The position numbers and the translations under genes were made by a program. Shown in pieces: positions 28,345 to 37,908 of a stretch of 64,000 nucleotides of DNA; within the stretch, counting starts at the first letter, position 1; every line of letters starts with the position of its first letter. Source of the stretch: Thermocatellispora tengchongensis (GTDB lineage Bacteria > Actinomycetota > Actinomycetes > Streptosporangiales > Streptosporangiaceae); the NCBI RefSeq assembly GCF_014202315.1, contig NZ_JACHGN010000009.1, positions 217,602 to 281,601 of the forward strand, read 5' to 3'. The notes under the pieces were generated by a model. The model worked only from the letters and a program-made list of their open reading frames with translations, was not told the DNA's origin and searched no databases.

Positions 28345-28372
28345 TTGGCGTGGGGGGTGTTGTAGGTAGTAT
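28345..28372 (+). promoter_or_regulatory. Promoter of ssrA
   Basis: TTGGCG (28345-28350), a 16-base spacer and TAGTAT (28367-28372). Transcription would begin near 28380, leaving a leader of about 16 bases to be removed from the tmRNA 5' end. Confidence 0.65.
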
Positions 28373-28395
28373 CTTCGGGATGAGTGAACAGACCT

Positions 28396-28781
28396 GGGGG
28401 TGACCGGTTTCGACTTTGGCCTTGCAAGACAGTGGGAAGCGAGCCGAGGACGGCGGACATAACCTCGTTAATCCTGTGACCGCGAAAAATAAGTGCCAAT
28501 AAGAAGCACGCTGAGATGCCCGCCCAGGCTTCCCTGGGCCTCGCTGCCTAAGTAGCGAACATCTCTGTCGGCTCGGGAGCGCCTCCGGCCCGAGATCCGG
28601 CATCGCTAGGAGGCTCAACCGATCTGACCGGCTACGGGGAGGATCGGGAAATCAAACAGTAGCTGAGCCCGTCGGCGACTTGCCTGCGTGATCGCCGGGG
28701 CCGAGAAACTCACAGCAGGCTGCGCTCGGAGAATCCCTGGCTTGGGGTTGAAGGACGCGGGTTCGATTCCCGCCACCTCCA
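28396..28781 (+). ncRNA. ssrA: Transfer-messenger RNA (tmRNA)
   Basis: The 5' end GGGGGTGACCGGTTTCGAC and the 3' end, with the T-arm GCGGGTTCGATTCCCGC and then CACCTCC, form the tRNA-like half; GGGGGTG pairs with CACCTCC. CCA is not encoded, and the discriminator is A28781. The tag frame runs from the resume codon GCC at 28495 to TAA at 28549-28551 and encodes ANKKHAEMPAQASLGLAA. The tag ends GLAA where most bacteria have ALAA. The molecule of about 386 bases works with SmpB, encoded upstream, to rescue stalled ribosomes. Confidence 0.95.
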
Positions 28782-28792
28782 CTCGTCGCAGG

Positions 28793-28832
28793 AGCCCGCG
28801 CGGTAGACCTACCGCGCGGGCTTCTTCGTGTC
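28793..28832 (+). terminator. Rho-independent terminator of ssrA
   Basis: AGCCCGCGCGGTA and TACCGCGCGGGCT form a 13-base perfect stem with the loop GACC, followed by TTCTTCGTGT. Confidence 0.9.
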
Positions 28833-28886
28833 TCGGTGCGGGTCCCGCGTCTCGGTGCAGGTCCCGTGTCTCCGTGCAGGTCCCGA
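28830..28886. repeat. Three tandem 19-bp repeats after ssrA
   Basis: Units at 28830-28848, 28849-28867 and 28868-28886 follow the consensus GTCTCGGTGCAGGTCCCG plus one variable base. They differ at two internal positions and the last base. Confidence 0.8.
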
Positions 28887-29004
28887 TGGGGGGCCGGGTG
28901 CTCTGGAGTCGATCCCCTGTATTAGGGGATTCGTCACTTTCGTCACATCTTGCCCCCCTAGCGTGGCGGGCATCTCCGTCATCCCCGACCCCTGAGGAGA
29001 TGCG

Positions 29005-29847
29005 ATGTTCCGCCGAGTCCTGGGTGCGCTGGTCGCCGCGGGAGCGATGATGCTGGTGGCCGCGCCCGCGGTGGCGTCCAGCGGTGTCGAGCCGCTGCCC
29101 CGCGCCCACGCGCACAACGACTACGAGCACCCCCGGCCGCTGCTGGACGCCCTCGACCACGGGTTCACCAGCGTCGAGGCCGATATCTACCTGGTCGACG
29201 GGGAGCTGCGCGTCGGGCACGACCCGGAGGACCTCCGGCCCGGACGTACGCTGCAGTCGCTGTACCTGGACCCGCTGGCCCAGCGCGTACACGAGGGGCA
29301 CGGGTGGGTCTTCCCGCGCAGCAGGCAGCAGCTCCAGCTCCTGGTGGACATCAAGAACACCGGCGCGGCCACGTACACCGAGCTGGACCGGGTGCTGCAC
29401 GAGTACCGCAAGATGCTCACCACCTACCACAAGGGCCGGGTCAAGCCGGGGGCGATCACCGTGGTGATCAGCGGCGACCGGCCGCGGGCGCTGATGGCCG
29501 CGCAGGAGCGGCGGTACGCCTTCTACGACGGGCGGCTGTCGGACCTCGGGCAGGGCGGCGCGTCCCTGATCCCGCTCATCAGCGACAACTGGACCAACCA
29601 CTTCACCTGGCGCGGTGAGGGCGAGATGCCGCAGGCGGAGCGGGACAAGCTCCGTCAGATCATCGCGACCGCGCACCGCGACGGACAGCGGGTGCGTTTC
29701 TGGGCCACCCCGGACGCCGCCGGGCCCGCCCGCGAGGCGATCTGGCGGGAGCTGGTCGCCGCGGACGTGGACCACATCAACACCGACGACCTGGCGGGCC
29801 TGCGGCAGTTCCTGCTGCGGAACGACGCCGAGCGCGCCGCCGCCTGA
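29005..29847 (+). CDS. Secreted PI-PLC/glycerophosphodiester phosphodiesterase-family protein
   Basis: A 280-residue exported protein with a signal peptide that probably ends at AVASS (about 25-29). The TIM-barrel core starts with AHAHNDYEHPRPL (catalytic His), and VEADIYLVDGELRVGHD supplies metal-binding Glu/Asp and a second His. It probably cleaves glycerophosphodiesters or phosphoinositides outside the cell. GAGGAG precedes the ATG. The TTCGTCAC repeats and the small inverted repeat ATCCCCT/AGGGGAT (28912-28930) upstream could regulate it. It converges with the aldo/keto reductase gene across a terminator. Confidence 0.85.
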   Translation: MFRRVLGALVAAGAMMLVAAPAVASSGVEPLPRAHAHNDYEHPRPLLDALDHGFTSVEADIYLVDGELRVGHDPEDLRPGRTLQSLYLDPLAQRVHEGHGWVFPRSRQQLQLLVDIKNTGAATYTELDRVLHEYRKMLTTYHKGRVKPGAITVVISGDRPRALMAAQERRYAFYDGRLSDLGQGGASLIPLISDNWTNHFTWRGEGEMPQAERDKLRQIIATAHRDGQRVRFWATPDAAGPAREAIWRELVAADVDHINTDDLAGLRQFLLRNDAERAAA

Positions 29848-29859
29848 GTTCCCCCCGTA

Positions 29860-29893
29860 CCGGGCCGCCGGCCGCGCGGGGCCGGCGGCCCGG
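29860..29893. terminator. Bidirectional terminator between convergent genes
   Basis: A perfect 14-base stem, CCGGGCCGCCGGCC with its complement, and a six-base loop lie between the stops of the phosphodiesterase and the aldo/keto reductase genes. Confidence 0.7.
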
Positions 29894-29900
29894 CCGGCTG

Positions 29901-30875
<975 letters not shown>

Positions 30876-31004
30876 GGCCTTCATCCTCTCCTGCCGGAGA
30901 ACGCGGGCCGAGCGGGGGTGTACATGGTGCTGGCGATCCGGCTCTGGACAACGCGCGTGTTCTTCGGTGACCGTCATTGGTGAGGAGACCTCTGGGAGGA
31001 TCTG

Positions 31005-31907
31005 TTGACCCGAGTCGTCGTCGCTCGTGACGGCCGGAACTTGGCGGTCGAGACCTGGGGGCAGCCTGACGCGACGCCCGTCTTCCTGTTGCACGGAACG
31101 CCGGGGGGCAGGTTCCAGCCGCGCCCGCGGGCCAAGACGCTGCACCTGCTCGGCATCAGGCTGATCAGCTTCGACCGGCCCGGCTATGGGGGTTCCGACC
31201 GCAGGATCAACCGGGTGGTGGCCGACGCGGCCGAGGATGTGGAGGACATCGCGGACGCGCTGGGGCTGGGCCGGTTCGCGGTCGTGGGCAGGTCGGGGGG
31301 CGCCCCGCATGCGCTGGCGTGCGCGGCGGTGCTCGGTGACCGGACGATCCGGGCGGCCGCGCTGGTGGGGCTCGCGCCGCGTCTCGCCGAAGGGCTCGAC
31401 TGGTTCGACGGCATGATCGAGGCCAATGTGGCGGAGTACGTCGCCGCGCGCGCCGGGCACCGGGTCGTGGCGTCCCGGCTCCGGGCCGCGGCCGACGAGA
31501 TCCGCGCCGATCCGGCGAGCAAGGTGCTGAACATCTGCGCTCAGGTGCCCGACTCCGACCGCCAGGTGGTGGGGGACCACGGCATCCGCAGGATGCTGGA
31601 GCGCAACTTCGCCGAGGGGCTGCGCGTCTCGGAGGACGGCTGGGTGGACGACGTGCTCGCGTTCACCGCCCCGTGGGGGTTCGACGTGGCCGCGATCGAG
31701 GCTCCGACCCTGCTGTGGCACGGCGAGAACGACGTGTACTCGCCCGTGAGCCACACGCGCTGGCTGGCCAAGCGCATCCGCAACGCCACCGTGCGCATCC
31801 AGCGCGGGGCGGCGCACTTCGGCGCGCTGAAGGCCATGCCCGAGATCCTGGCCTGGGTCGCCTCCGGGGCCGCGGTCAGATCGGCTGAGGCTCAAGGTCT
31901 CGGTTGA
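31005..31907 (+). CDS. Alpha/beta hydrolase
   Basis: A 300-residue hydrolase. The oxyanion region is LLHGTPGGR, the nucleophile elbow is VGRSGGAPHA, the acid is probably in WHGENDVYSP and the histidine is in RGAAHFGAL. The start is TTG 31005, four bases after GGGAGGA; no ATG or GTG nearby fits better. Its 3' end overlaps the 3' end of the opposite fxsT gene by 32 bases. Substrate is unknown. Confidence 0.88.
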   Translation: MTRVVVARDGRNLAVETWGQPDATPVFLLHGTPGGRFQPRPRAKTLHLLGIRLISFDRPGYGGSDRRINRVVADAAEDVEDIADALGLGRFAVVGRSGGAPHALACAAVLGDRTIRAAALVGLAPRLAEGLDWFDGMIEANVAEYVAARAGHRVVASRLRAAADEIRADPASKVLNICAQVPDSDRQVVGDHGIRRMLERNFAEGLRVSEDGWVDDVLAFTAPWGFDVAAIEAPTLLWHGENDVYSPVSHTRWLAKRIRNATVRIQRGAAHFGALKAMPEILAWVASGAAVRSAEAQGLG

Positions 31908-34900
31908 CCCGGATGCCGTCGTGCAGGGCGCGTATGCTCGGGTGCCGATCGCCCAGCCGCATGCCCAGCGCCGCCAGGGTCTCCTCCTTGAGCTGCTCGC
32001 CCTGCTTGACCCGGCCGAGCGAGCGCAGGGTGATGGCGAGGTTGGCCTGGCAGGCCAGCGTGTCGGGGTGATCGCGGCCGAGCGTGGTGAGCAGGGCCGT
32101 CAGCGACTGCCGCTCCAGCGTCTCCGCGGTCGCGTGGTCGCCCAGGTCCGCCGCGCAGTTGGCCAGGTTGATCGCGCAGGACAGCGCGAAGGGGTGGGTG
32201 TCGCCGCATCGCTCGCGGAGCTGCGCCAGCGTGTCCTGCGCCATGTCCCTGGCGCGTCCGGGGTCTCCGGTGCCCCGCAGGTACGTGACCAGGTTGTTCC
32301 GCGCGACCAGCGTGTACGGGTGCTGCGGGCCGAGCCGGTGGCTGTAGTCCTCCAGGACCGAGGCGGCCATGTCGCGGGCGCCGTCCTCGTCGCCGAGGGC
32401 CGACAGGCAGCACGCGAGTTCGAGCGCCGCCGCCCAGGACTCCGGGTGCGCGGGGAACAGGCGCTGGTAGCGGTCGTAGGTGTCCTGGGCGAGGCGCAGC
32501 GCCTCGTCCAGGTCTCCGGACCTGCGCAGTGAGACCGCCAGGCTCTTGGCGGCGCGCAGCGCCTCGGGGTAGTCGTCGAAGTGGAGTTCGGCGTAGCCGC
32601 GCAGGGTGCGCCGGAGCAGTTCGACGGACGCGCTGTACTCGCCCGCCTCGCGCAGGTCGCGGGCCAGGTTCTGCGCGGCGCCCAGGGTGTTCGGATGGCC
32701 GGCCCCGAACACCACGGTCATCCTGGCGAAGGTCTCCTCGGCCAGGTCCTTGGCGTTGCGCCAGTCGCCGACGAGGCGGTAGGAGATGGCCAGGTTGTTG
32801 GCCGAGTTCAGGGTACGGGCGTAGTCCTCCCCGAAGACCTCCTTCCACTGCTCGTAGTTGATCTTGTCCATGGCCAGCGCGCCCTGGAAGTCGCCCAGCG
32901 CCCGCAGGTCGGCGGCCAGGCCGTTGATCGTCATGAGCGTGTGCGGGTGGTCGTCGCCCAGCAGTTCGATCTGCTGGTCCCTGACCCACTCGTCGAGCTC
33001 CCGGGCCTCCTTGAACCGACCCAGCGAGCGCATGACGTTGGCGACGTTGAACAGCATGTGCAGCCGCTGCCGCTCGAACTGCCCGAACTTCGTCTCCCAG
33101 TAGTCGGCGAGCCGCTGCCCGAGCTGCAGCGCCCGGTCGTACTCGCCGCGCTTCCACCAGTAGCGGACGCGCTCGGTGAGGAGCTGGCGGGTCTCCTCCT
33201 CCACGCACTTCTCCGCGTCGGACGGCAGCAGGTGCGGCCAGATGAGGTCGTACTGCGGCCAGTTCTCCGGGTCGTCCACCTCGCCGGTGGTGGGGCGGGC
33301 GGCGACCAGGATGTGGTGGACCTGGTGGGATACGGTCTCGACGTCCTCCTCGCTCATCTGGTCGCGGATCACCGCCTGGACGAGCCGGTGCACCTGCAAC
33401 GTCTTGCTGCCCTGGTCGATCTTGGCCAGGGCGAACCTGCCGATCTCCCTGATCACCCGTCCGAGCACCAGCTTCTCGCCGCGCAGGCTCGGGTCGAACG
33501 GCAGCAGGGCGCGGATCATCTCGTCGCTGTAGATGAGCGTGAGCGAGATCGGGTCGGGCGACAGGTACGCGCAGAGCTGGAGCAGCCGCTCGGCCGCCGG
33601 CGACCGCCGGCGCAGTTGCTCCAGGGAGATCTTCCAGGTGGCGGCCACGGGCTCGGGGTAGCCGCCCGGCTTGTTCAGCGACAGGATCGTGTGGGCCTGG
33701 GTCTGCAGCTCCCAGACGTACTCCGAGGCCGGCAGGCCGGTCTCCGACAGCCACGCCGCCGCCTGCTCCACGGCGAGGGGCAGGTTGCCCAGCGCCTCGG
33801 CGACCTGTTCCGCCTCGGCCCTGCTCAGCCTGGGCACGCGCCGGATCAGGTGCTCCACGCTCTCGTCCAGGCTGAAGACGTCCACTTCCAGCGGGGAGGC
33901 GACGCTGGACCAGAGCTGGTTCCGGGAGGTCACGATCACGTGGCCGAAGCCGCCGCCGGGCAGGAAGGGCTCGATGTCCTCCGGGTCCTCGGCGTTGTCG
34001 AAGATCAGCAGCCAGCGGGACCACGGCTCGCCGCGCCGCAGCGCGTCACGGGCCGCCTCGGCGGTCTCGACGACGCTGTCGGTGACGGGCAGCCCCATCT
34101 GCCGCGCCAGCTCGGCGAGCTGCGGGCTGATCAGGTCGCGCTGCTCGGCCGAGATCCACCACACCACGTCGTAGTCGGCGGCGAACCGGTGGGCGTACTC
34201 CAGCGCCACCTGGGTCTTGCCGACGCCGCCCAGGCCGTACAGCGCCTGGGGCAGCACGACCGCCTTGTTGCTGCCCAGCAGTTCGTTGCGCAACGTCTCC
34301 AGGGTGGCGTTGCGGCCGGTGAAGGCCGCGTTGCGGGTGCCGACGTTCCACAGGGTGGGGGCGGTGCCGGGGTAGCGCACGCTGAGGCTGTCGGCCGCGA
34401 CCCGCAGGTCGTGGCCGCTGCGCAGGCGGCTCACCGCCCGCAGCACGACCTCGATCGCGTCGTCCTGGCCCAGCCGTACCAGGTCGGCGGGCGGCCGGAG
34501 GTTGAACGGCGGCGTCAGGCGTACGTCGGTGACCCGCAGCACGATCATGTCGGACGGCCCGTCGGCCGCCGGCTCCTGCACCGAGGCCCACGAGTGGAAC
34601 GCGCGGGCGTAGGCGGCGGACAGGATCGCGATCGTGGCGGTGAACCGCGCGTGCTCCACGTCGTCGGCGATGTCGGGCTCGTGCAGGGCGTGCACGGTCA
34701 CCCGGAAGCCCGCCTGTTCCAGCAGCGCCGCCACCCAGTCGGCCCACATCCGGTCCTCGGGGGCGTAACTGATCAGCACGTCCGGCTGCCGGGCCGGCTG
34801 CCGCCGGGTGAACATGTCCAGCCAGCGCGTACGCACCGCGTCCTCAAGCGGCGGGAACGCGGAGACCACGCCGCCGGTGATCGCGGCCGTGAGCCGTTCG

Positions 34901-35781
34901 AAGGCGGCGAGCATCGAGCCGGGGGAGCCGGGCTCGTCGCCGAAGGTGGCCAGTGTCTCCTCGAAGGCGTAGAACCGCTTGTACGGGATCTCGACCGACC
35001 CCCAGTACGCGCTGGTCTCCTCGGCCGTGAGGCCCTTCGGGAACCCCTCGAACATGCTTCGCGCGTGCAGCCGCCCGGTGTCGACCTTCTTCTTCTCCCC
35101 GTCGTCCACCCGCATCAGCACCGGCAGGATCCTGATCCGCTTGTCCGGATAGCGGGCGTCGATGTGCCTGGCCACCTCGGCGGCGCCGTTGATGCTCTGG
35201 TCGCTCATGGTGAAGCAGTCGACCAGGATGTCCGGCAGCGCGATGGTGCAGATGTCGGCGATGTCGCTCAAACCGGTACGGCTGTCGATCAGGATGTAGT
35301 CGTAGTTCGCCTTCATGTCGGCGCGGAGCGCCGCGATGAACTGGCCGCCGCCCAGCCGCTCGTAGAAGTTGTCCCAATCGAAGATCGACGGCATCGCGGA
35401 GTAGTCGCGGTTCTGCTGGCCGGCCGAGACGAAGTCCAGCGTGCCCTCGCCCGGGAACCGCCAATTCAGCGACACCGCGTGCGGCAGCACCCGCGCGTAT
35501 TGCAGATGCCAATCCTGGTCGTCGTGCGGTTTGGCGGTCGCCCACATGTAGTCGCTGATAATGTCCACCACGCCGGTGGTCGAACTGACCGTGTTCTCGT
35601 CCAGGAACGGATGGAAGAAACGGTGCAGGCCGGGGGATTCGAGATCCCAGTCGACGGCGAGCACTTTCAGGCCGTTACTCGCCAGGATCCATGCGGTATT
35701 GGCCAGGGCCATCGTGCGCCCGGTGCCGCCTTTGTAGGAGTAGAAGGCGATGATCTGGCCGGTGTCATGGGCGCTTGTCAT
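31876..35781 (-). CDS. fxsT: FxSxx-COOH system protein FxsT: ParA-like, TIR, NB-ARC and TPR domains
   Basis: A 1301-residue multidomain protein. Domains in order: a ParA/MinD-like ATPase with the deviant Walker A YSYKGGTGRT (17-23) and VDWDLESPG; a TIR-like domain from about 333 (PDVLISYAPEDRMWADWV); an NB-ARC/STAND NTPase with GLGGVGKT (516-523) and the Walker B LLIFDNAED; then tetratricopeptide repeats to the end. The architecture matches an NLR-like receptor or signalling switch. Its start overlaps the fxsC end by 17 bases, and GGAGGAGA precedes it. It closes the FXS operon. The TIR lacks a clear catalytic Glu at the usual spot, so it may be a scaffold; this is inferred. Confidence 0.9.
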   Translation of the reverse strand: MTSAHDTGQIIAFYSYKGGTGRTMALANTAWILASNGLKVLAVDWDLESPGLHRFFHPFLDENTVSSTTGVVDIISDYMWATAKPHDDQDWHLQYARVLPHAVSLNWRFPGEGTLDFVSAGQQNRDYSAMPSIFDWDNFYERLGGGQFIAALRADMKANYDYILIDSRTGLSDIADICTIALPDILVDCFTMSDQSINGAAEVARHIDARYPDKRIRILPVLMRVDDGEKKKVDTGRLHARSMFEGFPKGLTAEETSAYWGSVEIPYKRFYAFEETLATFGDEPGSPGSMLAAFERLTAAITGGVVSAFPPLEDAVRTRWLDMFTRRQPARQPDVLISYAPEDRMWADWVAALLEQAGFRVTVHALHEPDIADDVEHARFTATIAILSAAYARAFHSWASVQEPAADGPSDMIVLRVTDVRLTPPFNLRPPADLVRLGQDDAIEVVLRAVSRLRSGHDLRVAADSLSVRYPGTAPTLWNVGTRNAAFTGRNATLETLRNELLGSNKAVVLPQALYGLGGVGKTQVALEYAHRFAADYDVVWWISAEQRDLISPQLAELARQMGLPVTDSVVETAEAARDALRRGEPWSRWLLIFDNAEDPEDIEPFLPGGGFGHVIVTSRNQLWSSVASPLEVDVFSLDESVEHLIRRVPRLSRAEAEQVAEALGNLPLAVEQAAAWLSETGLPASEYVWELQTQAHTILSLNKPGGYPEPVAATWKISLEQLRRRSPAAERLLQLCAYLSPDPISLTLIYSDEMIRALLPFDPSLRGEKLVLGRVIREIGRFALAKIDQGSKTLQVHRLVQAVIRDQMSEEDVETVSHQVHHILVAARPTTGEVDDPENWPQYDLIWPHLLPSDAEKCVEEETRQLLTERVRYWWKRGEYDRALQLGQRLADYWETKFGQFERQRLHMLFNVANVMRSLGRFKEARELDEWVRDQQIELLGDDHPHTLMTINGLAADLRALGDFQGALAMDKINYEQWKEVFGEDYARTLNSANNLAISYRLVGDWRNAKDLAEETFARMTVVFGAGHPNTLGAAQNLARDLREAGEYSASVELLRRTLRGYAELHFDDYPEALRAAKSLAVSLRRSGDLDEALRLAQDTYDRYQRLFPAHPESWAAALELACCLSALGDEDGARDMAASVLEDYSHRLGPQHPYTLVARNNLVTYLRGTGDPGRARDMAQDTLAQLRERCGDTHPFALSCAINLANCAADLGDHATAETLERQSLTALLTTLGRDHPDTLACQANLAITLRSLGRVKQGEQLKEETLAALGMRLGDRHPSIRALHDGIRVNRDLEPQPI

Positions 35782-37036
35782 CGGTCTCCTCCGTGTGCTT
35801 CAGCCTCGGCCTCGGCTCCGGCGTCCCCGGTGGGGGATAGGTGGGGGTGGTACGGAAGAAATTCCTGGTGGCGCTGCCGAGGATCTTCGGCATGTTGCGG
35901 CGGAACTGCTCCAGCGAGGTCACGTGGCTGACCGACTGGGGCCCGGTGCGGTCGGGAAGGGTGTCGCGCAGGTTGCGTTTCAGCTCGTGCTCGGCGCCCG
36001 CCGTCTGGGGATCGCCCAGGTTCCACGGCACGACCGGGACGGGACGCCGGTCCAGCCTGCCGATGCGGCCCAGGCTGGCCTTCGAGTCGGCGTGCGCGGT
36101 GATCCACGGATCGACGATCATCACGCTGGGGGCGTCCTGGGCGCCGCCGTCGGCCAGGCGGTCGGCGTGGTCGCTGAGCGAGCCGATCTCCGGCAGCAGG
36201 CCGTGGCTCAGCGCCAGCTCCATCGCGTGCATGGCCAGCGGCCGGCCGCCGTCCTCGCTGTAGTACGGGTTCCACTCCTGCGGCGTGTGCCCGTACGGCT
36301 CGGTCCGCCGGTCGGCCGGCAGGTGCGAGAGGTCGGGGGCGGCGATGGTGAGCCTGAGCCGGCGCGCGGCCGTCTTGTCGCTCCGGGGCGCGCCCTCGCC
36401 GTGGAACGCGCTGGTCAGGGAGGCGTAGTCGGGGGGCGCGCTCGGGCGCACCGGGGGCAGCCGCTCGGCCGCCTCCATGATGCGCCGGGCCAGCGCGAGG
36501 GTGGCCCGCTGGTAGTGGCTGCGCATCGAGGTCACCTTCATCAGCCCGTAGAAGCCCTCCTGGCGGTATCGCGGGCCGAAGGCGGCGTCGTCGTACTGGA
36601 TGTCGTGCGCGCATTCGGGCAGGCCGCCGGGCTCGCGCATCGGCGACCACAGGGCCGGGACGATCGCCGTGGGGGCGCCTCCCTCCGGGTGGAGGTCCAG
36701 GCGCTGCTGGAACGCGCTCCACTCCTTGCCGCACTCGACGCTGGCGAAATAGCGCGGTGAGTAGAGGGGCACGAAGACCCGGCAGGTGGCCAGGGCCTCG
36801 GCGAGCTGGTCCGGCCAGCGGTCCCCGGAACGGATGTCGCGGTCCATGAATCCCGCGTCGGAGTCGCGCCTGAGCGCCGTCCAGGCAAGGAGGTGACCGC
36901 ACAGGTCGTCGAACAGCCGCTCCACCCACAGATTGATGTTCGCGCCGCGCCGCGAGCTGAGCAGCGGGGTATGGGCGTAACTGAGAAAGAAGTACGGCAC
37001 CTGCGGGGCCGGTTCGGAAGCCGGGCTGACTGACAT
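35765..37036 (-). CDS. fxsC: TIR-like protein FxsC
   Basis: A 423-residue protein. The N-terminal TIR-like domain (about 13-150) has YFFLSYAH and SPRYFASVECGKEW, where Glu105 stands at the position of the catalytic Glu of NAD-cleaving TIR domains. A second region (about 200-400) ends in a Pro/Arg-rich tail. It belongs to a family that accompanies FxSxx-COOH peptides and FxsB. It overlaps fxsT and lies 68 bases after the acetyltransferase gene, all in one operon. NADase activity is possible but unproven. Confidence 0.88.
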   Translation of the reverse strand: MSVSPASEPAPQVPYFFLSYAHTPLLSSRRGANINLWVERLFDDLCGHLLAWTALRRDSDAGFMDRDIRSGDRWPDQLAEALATCRVFVPLYSPRYFASVECGKEWSAFQQRLDLHPEGGAPTAIVPALWSPMREPGGLPECAHDIQYDDAAFGPRYRQEGFYGLMKVTSMRSHYQRATLALARRIMEAAERLPPVRPSAPPDYASLTSAFHGEGAPRSDKTAARRLRLTIAAPDLSHLPADRRTEPYGHTPQEWNPYYSEDGGRPLAMHAMELALSHGLLPEIGSLSDHADRLADGGAQDAPSVMIVDPWITAHADSKASLGRIGRLDRRPVPVVPWNLGDPQTAGAEHELKRNLRDTLPDRTGPQSVSHVTSLEQFRRNMPKILGSATRNFFRTTPTYPPPGTPEPRPRLKHTEETDDKRP

Positions 37037-37104
37037 CGGCCACCTTCCTCCCGCAGCGTATCAATAGAACGCAGGATGGGACGGAGAAGTCGCCGGGGTG
37101 GCTC

Positions 37105-37905
37105 CTAAGGTTTTCTGCGGGATGCGTACCAACATATAGCGTAGTCCACGGCCGATGCCAGAGGGAACAAACGGGTATCGGCATTGCCGACTCGGCCGCG
37201 GCGTATCTTTACGGTCCTCTCGAAGTCCGCGCCCAGCCGGCCCATATCCCGGTCGTCGAGCACCACGTCTTGGTACTCCCACCACATTGGCCCGGTGCCG
37301 AAATCGACCACACACCGATATGATCGCGTCGGCGGATTTTCGGTGTAACGGTATTCCGCCAGGTGAAATCCGGTGCACCTGTCGAATCCCACGCCGAGCA
37401 GCAGCACGTGCGCGCCCGTCTCGTACAGCCGGGCCAGGGGCGAGCGGGGGCCGTAGTGGCAGTCGGGGGCGTGCCCGTCCATCAGCTCCCCGGCCCGCCG
37501 CCCCACCGCGGCGAAGGACGACTGCGGGTGGGCGCTGCGGTACGCCCCCGGGCAGGTGCGTACTTCCTCGGCGATCCGCCCCATGCCGGTCGAAGGCGTC
37601 GTGGCGGGGTCGAAGGCGGGCATCCGGGCCCGGTAGGCGGCCACCTCGTCCGGCCCCATGCCCGCGATGGCGCGCAGGTACTCCGGCGAGGTGTCGGAGT
37701 TGCCGGTGGTCAGCGTGGGCACGACCAGCGTGCCCTCGGGCCCGAGCAGGCCGCGCAGCACGGCGACGATCGCGGCGGCGCCGCCCTCCACCCAGCCGAC
37801 GCTGCTCATGGACGCGTGCACGAGCAGCGTCTGGCCGCGGCGTACCCCCAGATCGCGCAGGTGACGGGCCAGGTCGCGGGGGCGGACGAGCGTTGGTGCC
37901 GCCAC
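37105..37905 (-). CDS. AAC(3)-family N-acetyltransferase in the FXS operon
   Basis: A 266-residue enzyme of the aminoglycoside 3-N-acetyltransferase fold. Family marks are SAHPQSSFAAVG, HYGPRSPLARLYETGAHVLLLGVGFD and TGFHLAEYR. Its GTG start lies only three bases after the fxsB stop, so translation is coupled. Members of this family beside radical SAM maturases more likely acylate a peptide or partner than detoxify an aminoglycoside, but either is possible. Confidence 0.87.
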   Translation of the reverse strand: MAAPTLVRPRDLARHLRDLGVRRGQTLLVHASMSSVGWVEGGAAAIVAVLRGLLGPEGTLVVPTLTTGNSDTSPEYLRAIAGMGPDEVAAYRARMPAFDPATTPSTGMGRIAEEVRTCPGAYRSAHPQSSFAAVGRRAGELMDGHAPDCHYGPRSPLARLYETGAHVLLLGVGFDRCTGFHLAEYRYTENPPTRSYRCVVDFGTGPMWWEYQDVVLDDRDMGRLGADFERTVKIRRGRVGNADTRLFPLASAVDYAICWYASRRKP

Positions 37906-37908
37906 GGG

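Larger units (their letters stand above)
27714..28395. other. Non-coding region of about 680 bases before ssrA
   Basis: No gene is supported. It holds a bulged hairpin (27778-27808) just after the lipoprotein gene, a perfect 12-base stem (27877-27910), direct repeats at 28166-28226 and 28251-28277, and the ssrA promoter. Open frames on both strands are Arg/Pro-rich and cross the repeats, so they are not believed. Confidence 0.6.

Noticed and set aside
27775-28618. Frames crossing the spacer before ssrA
   Set aside because: They run through direct repeats, the ssrA promoter and the tmRNA itself.
28741-28781. Possible tRNA gene at the T-arm-like sequence
   Set aside because: The T-arm and acceptor belong to the tmRNA 3' end; no D-arm or anticodon arm precedes it.
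28930-28947. PHO box before the phosphodiesterase gene
   Set aside because: The two TTCGTCAC copies are nine bases apart, not the 11-base direct repeat expected of PhoP sites, and the sequence match is poor.
32581-35931. Open frame of 1116 codons antisense to fxsT
   Set aside because: Low-complexity composition and no ribosome site; fxsT on the other strand has clear domains.
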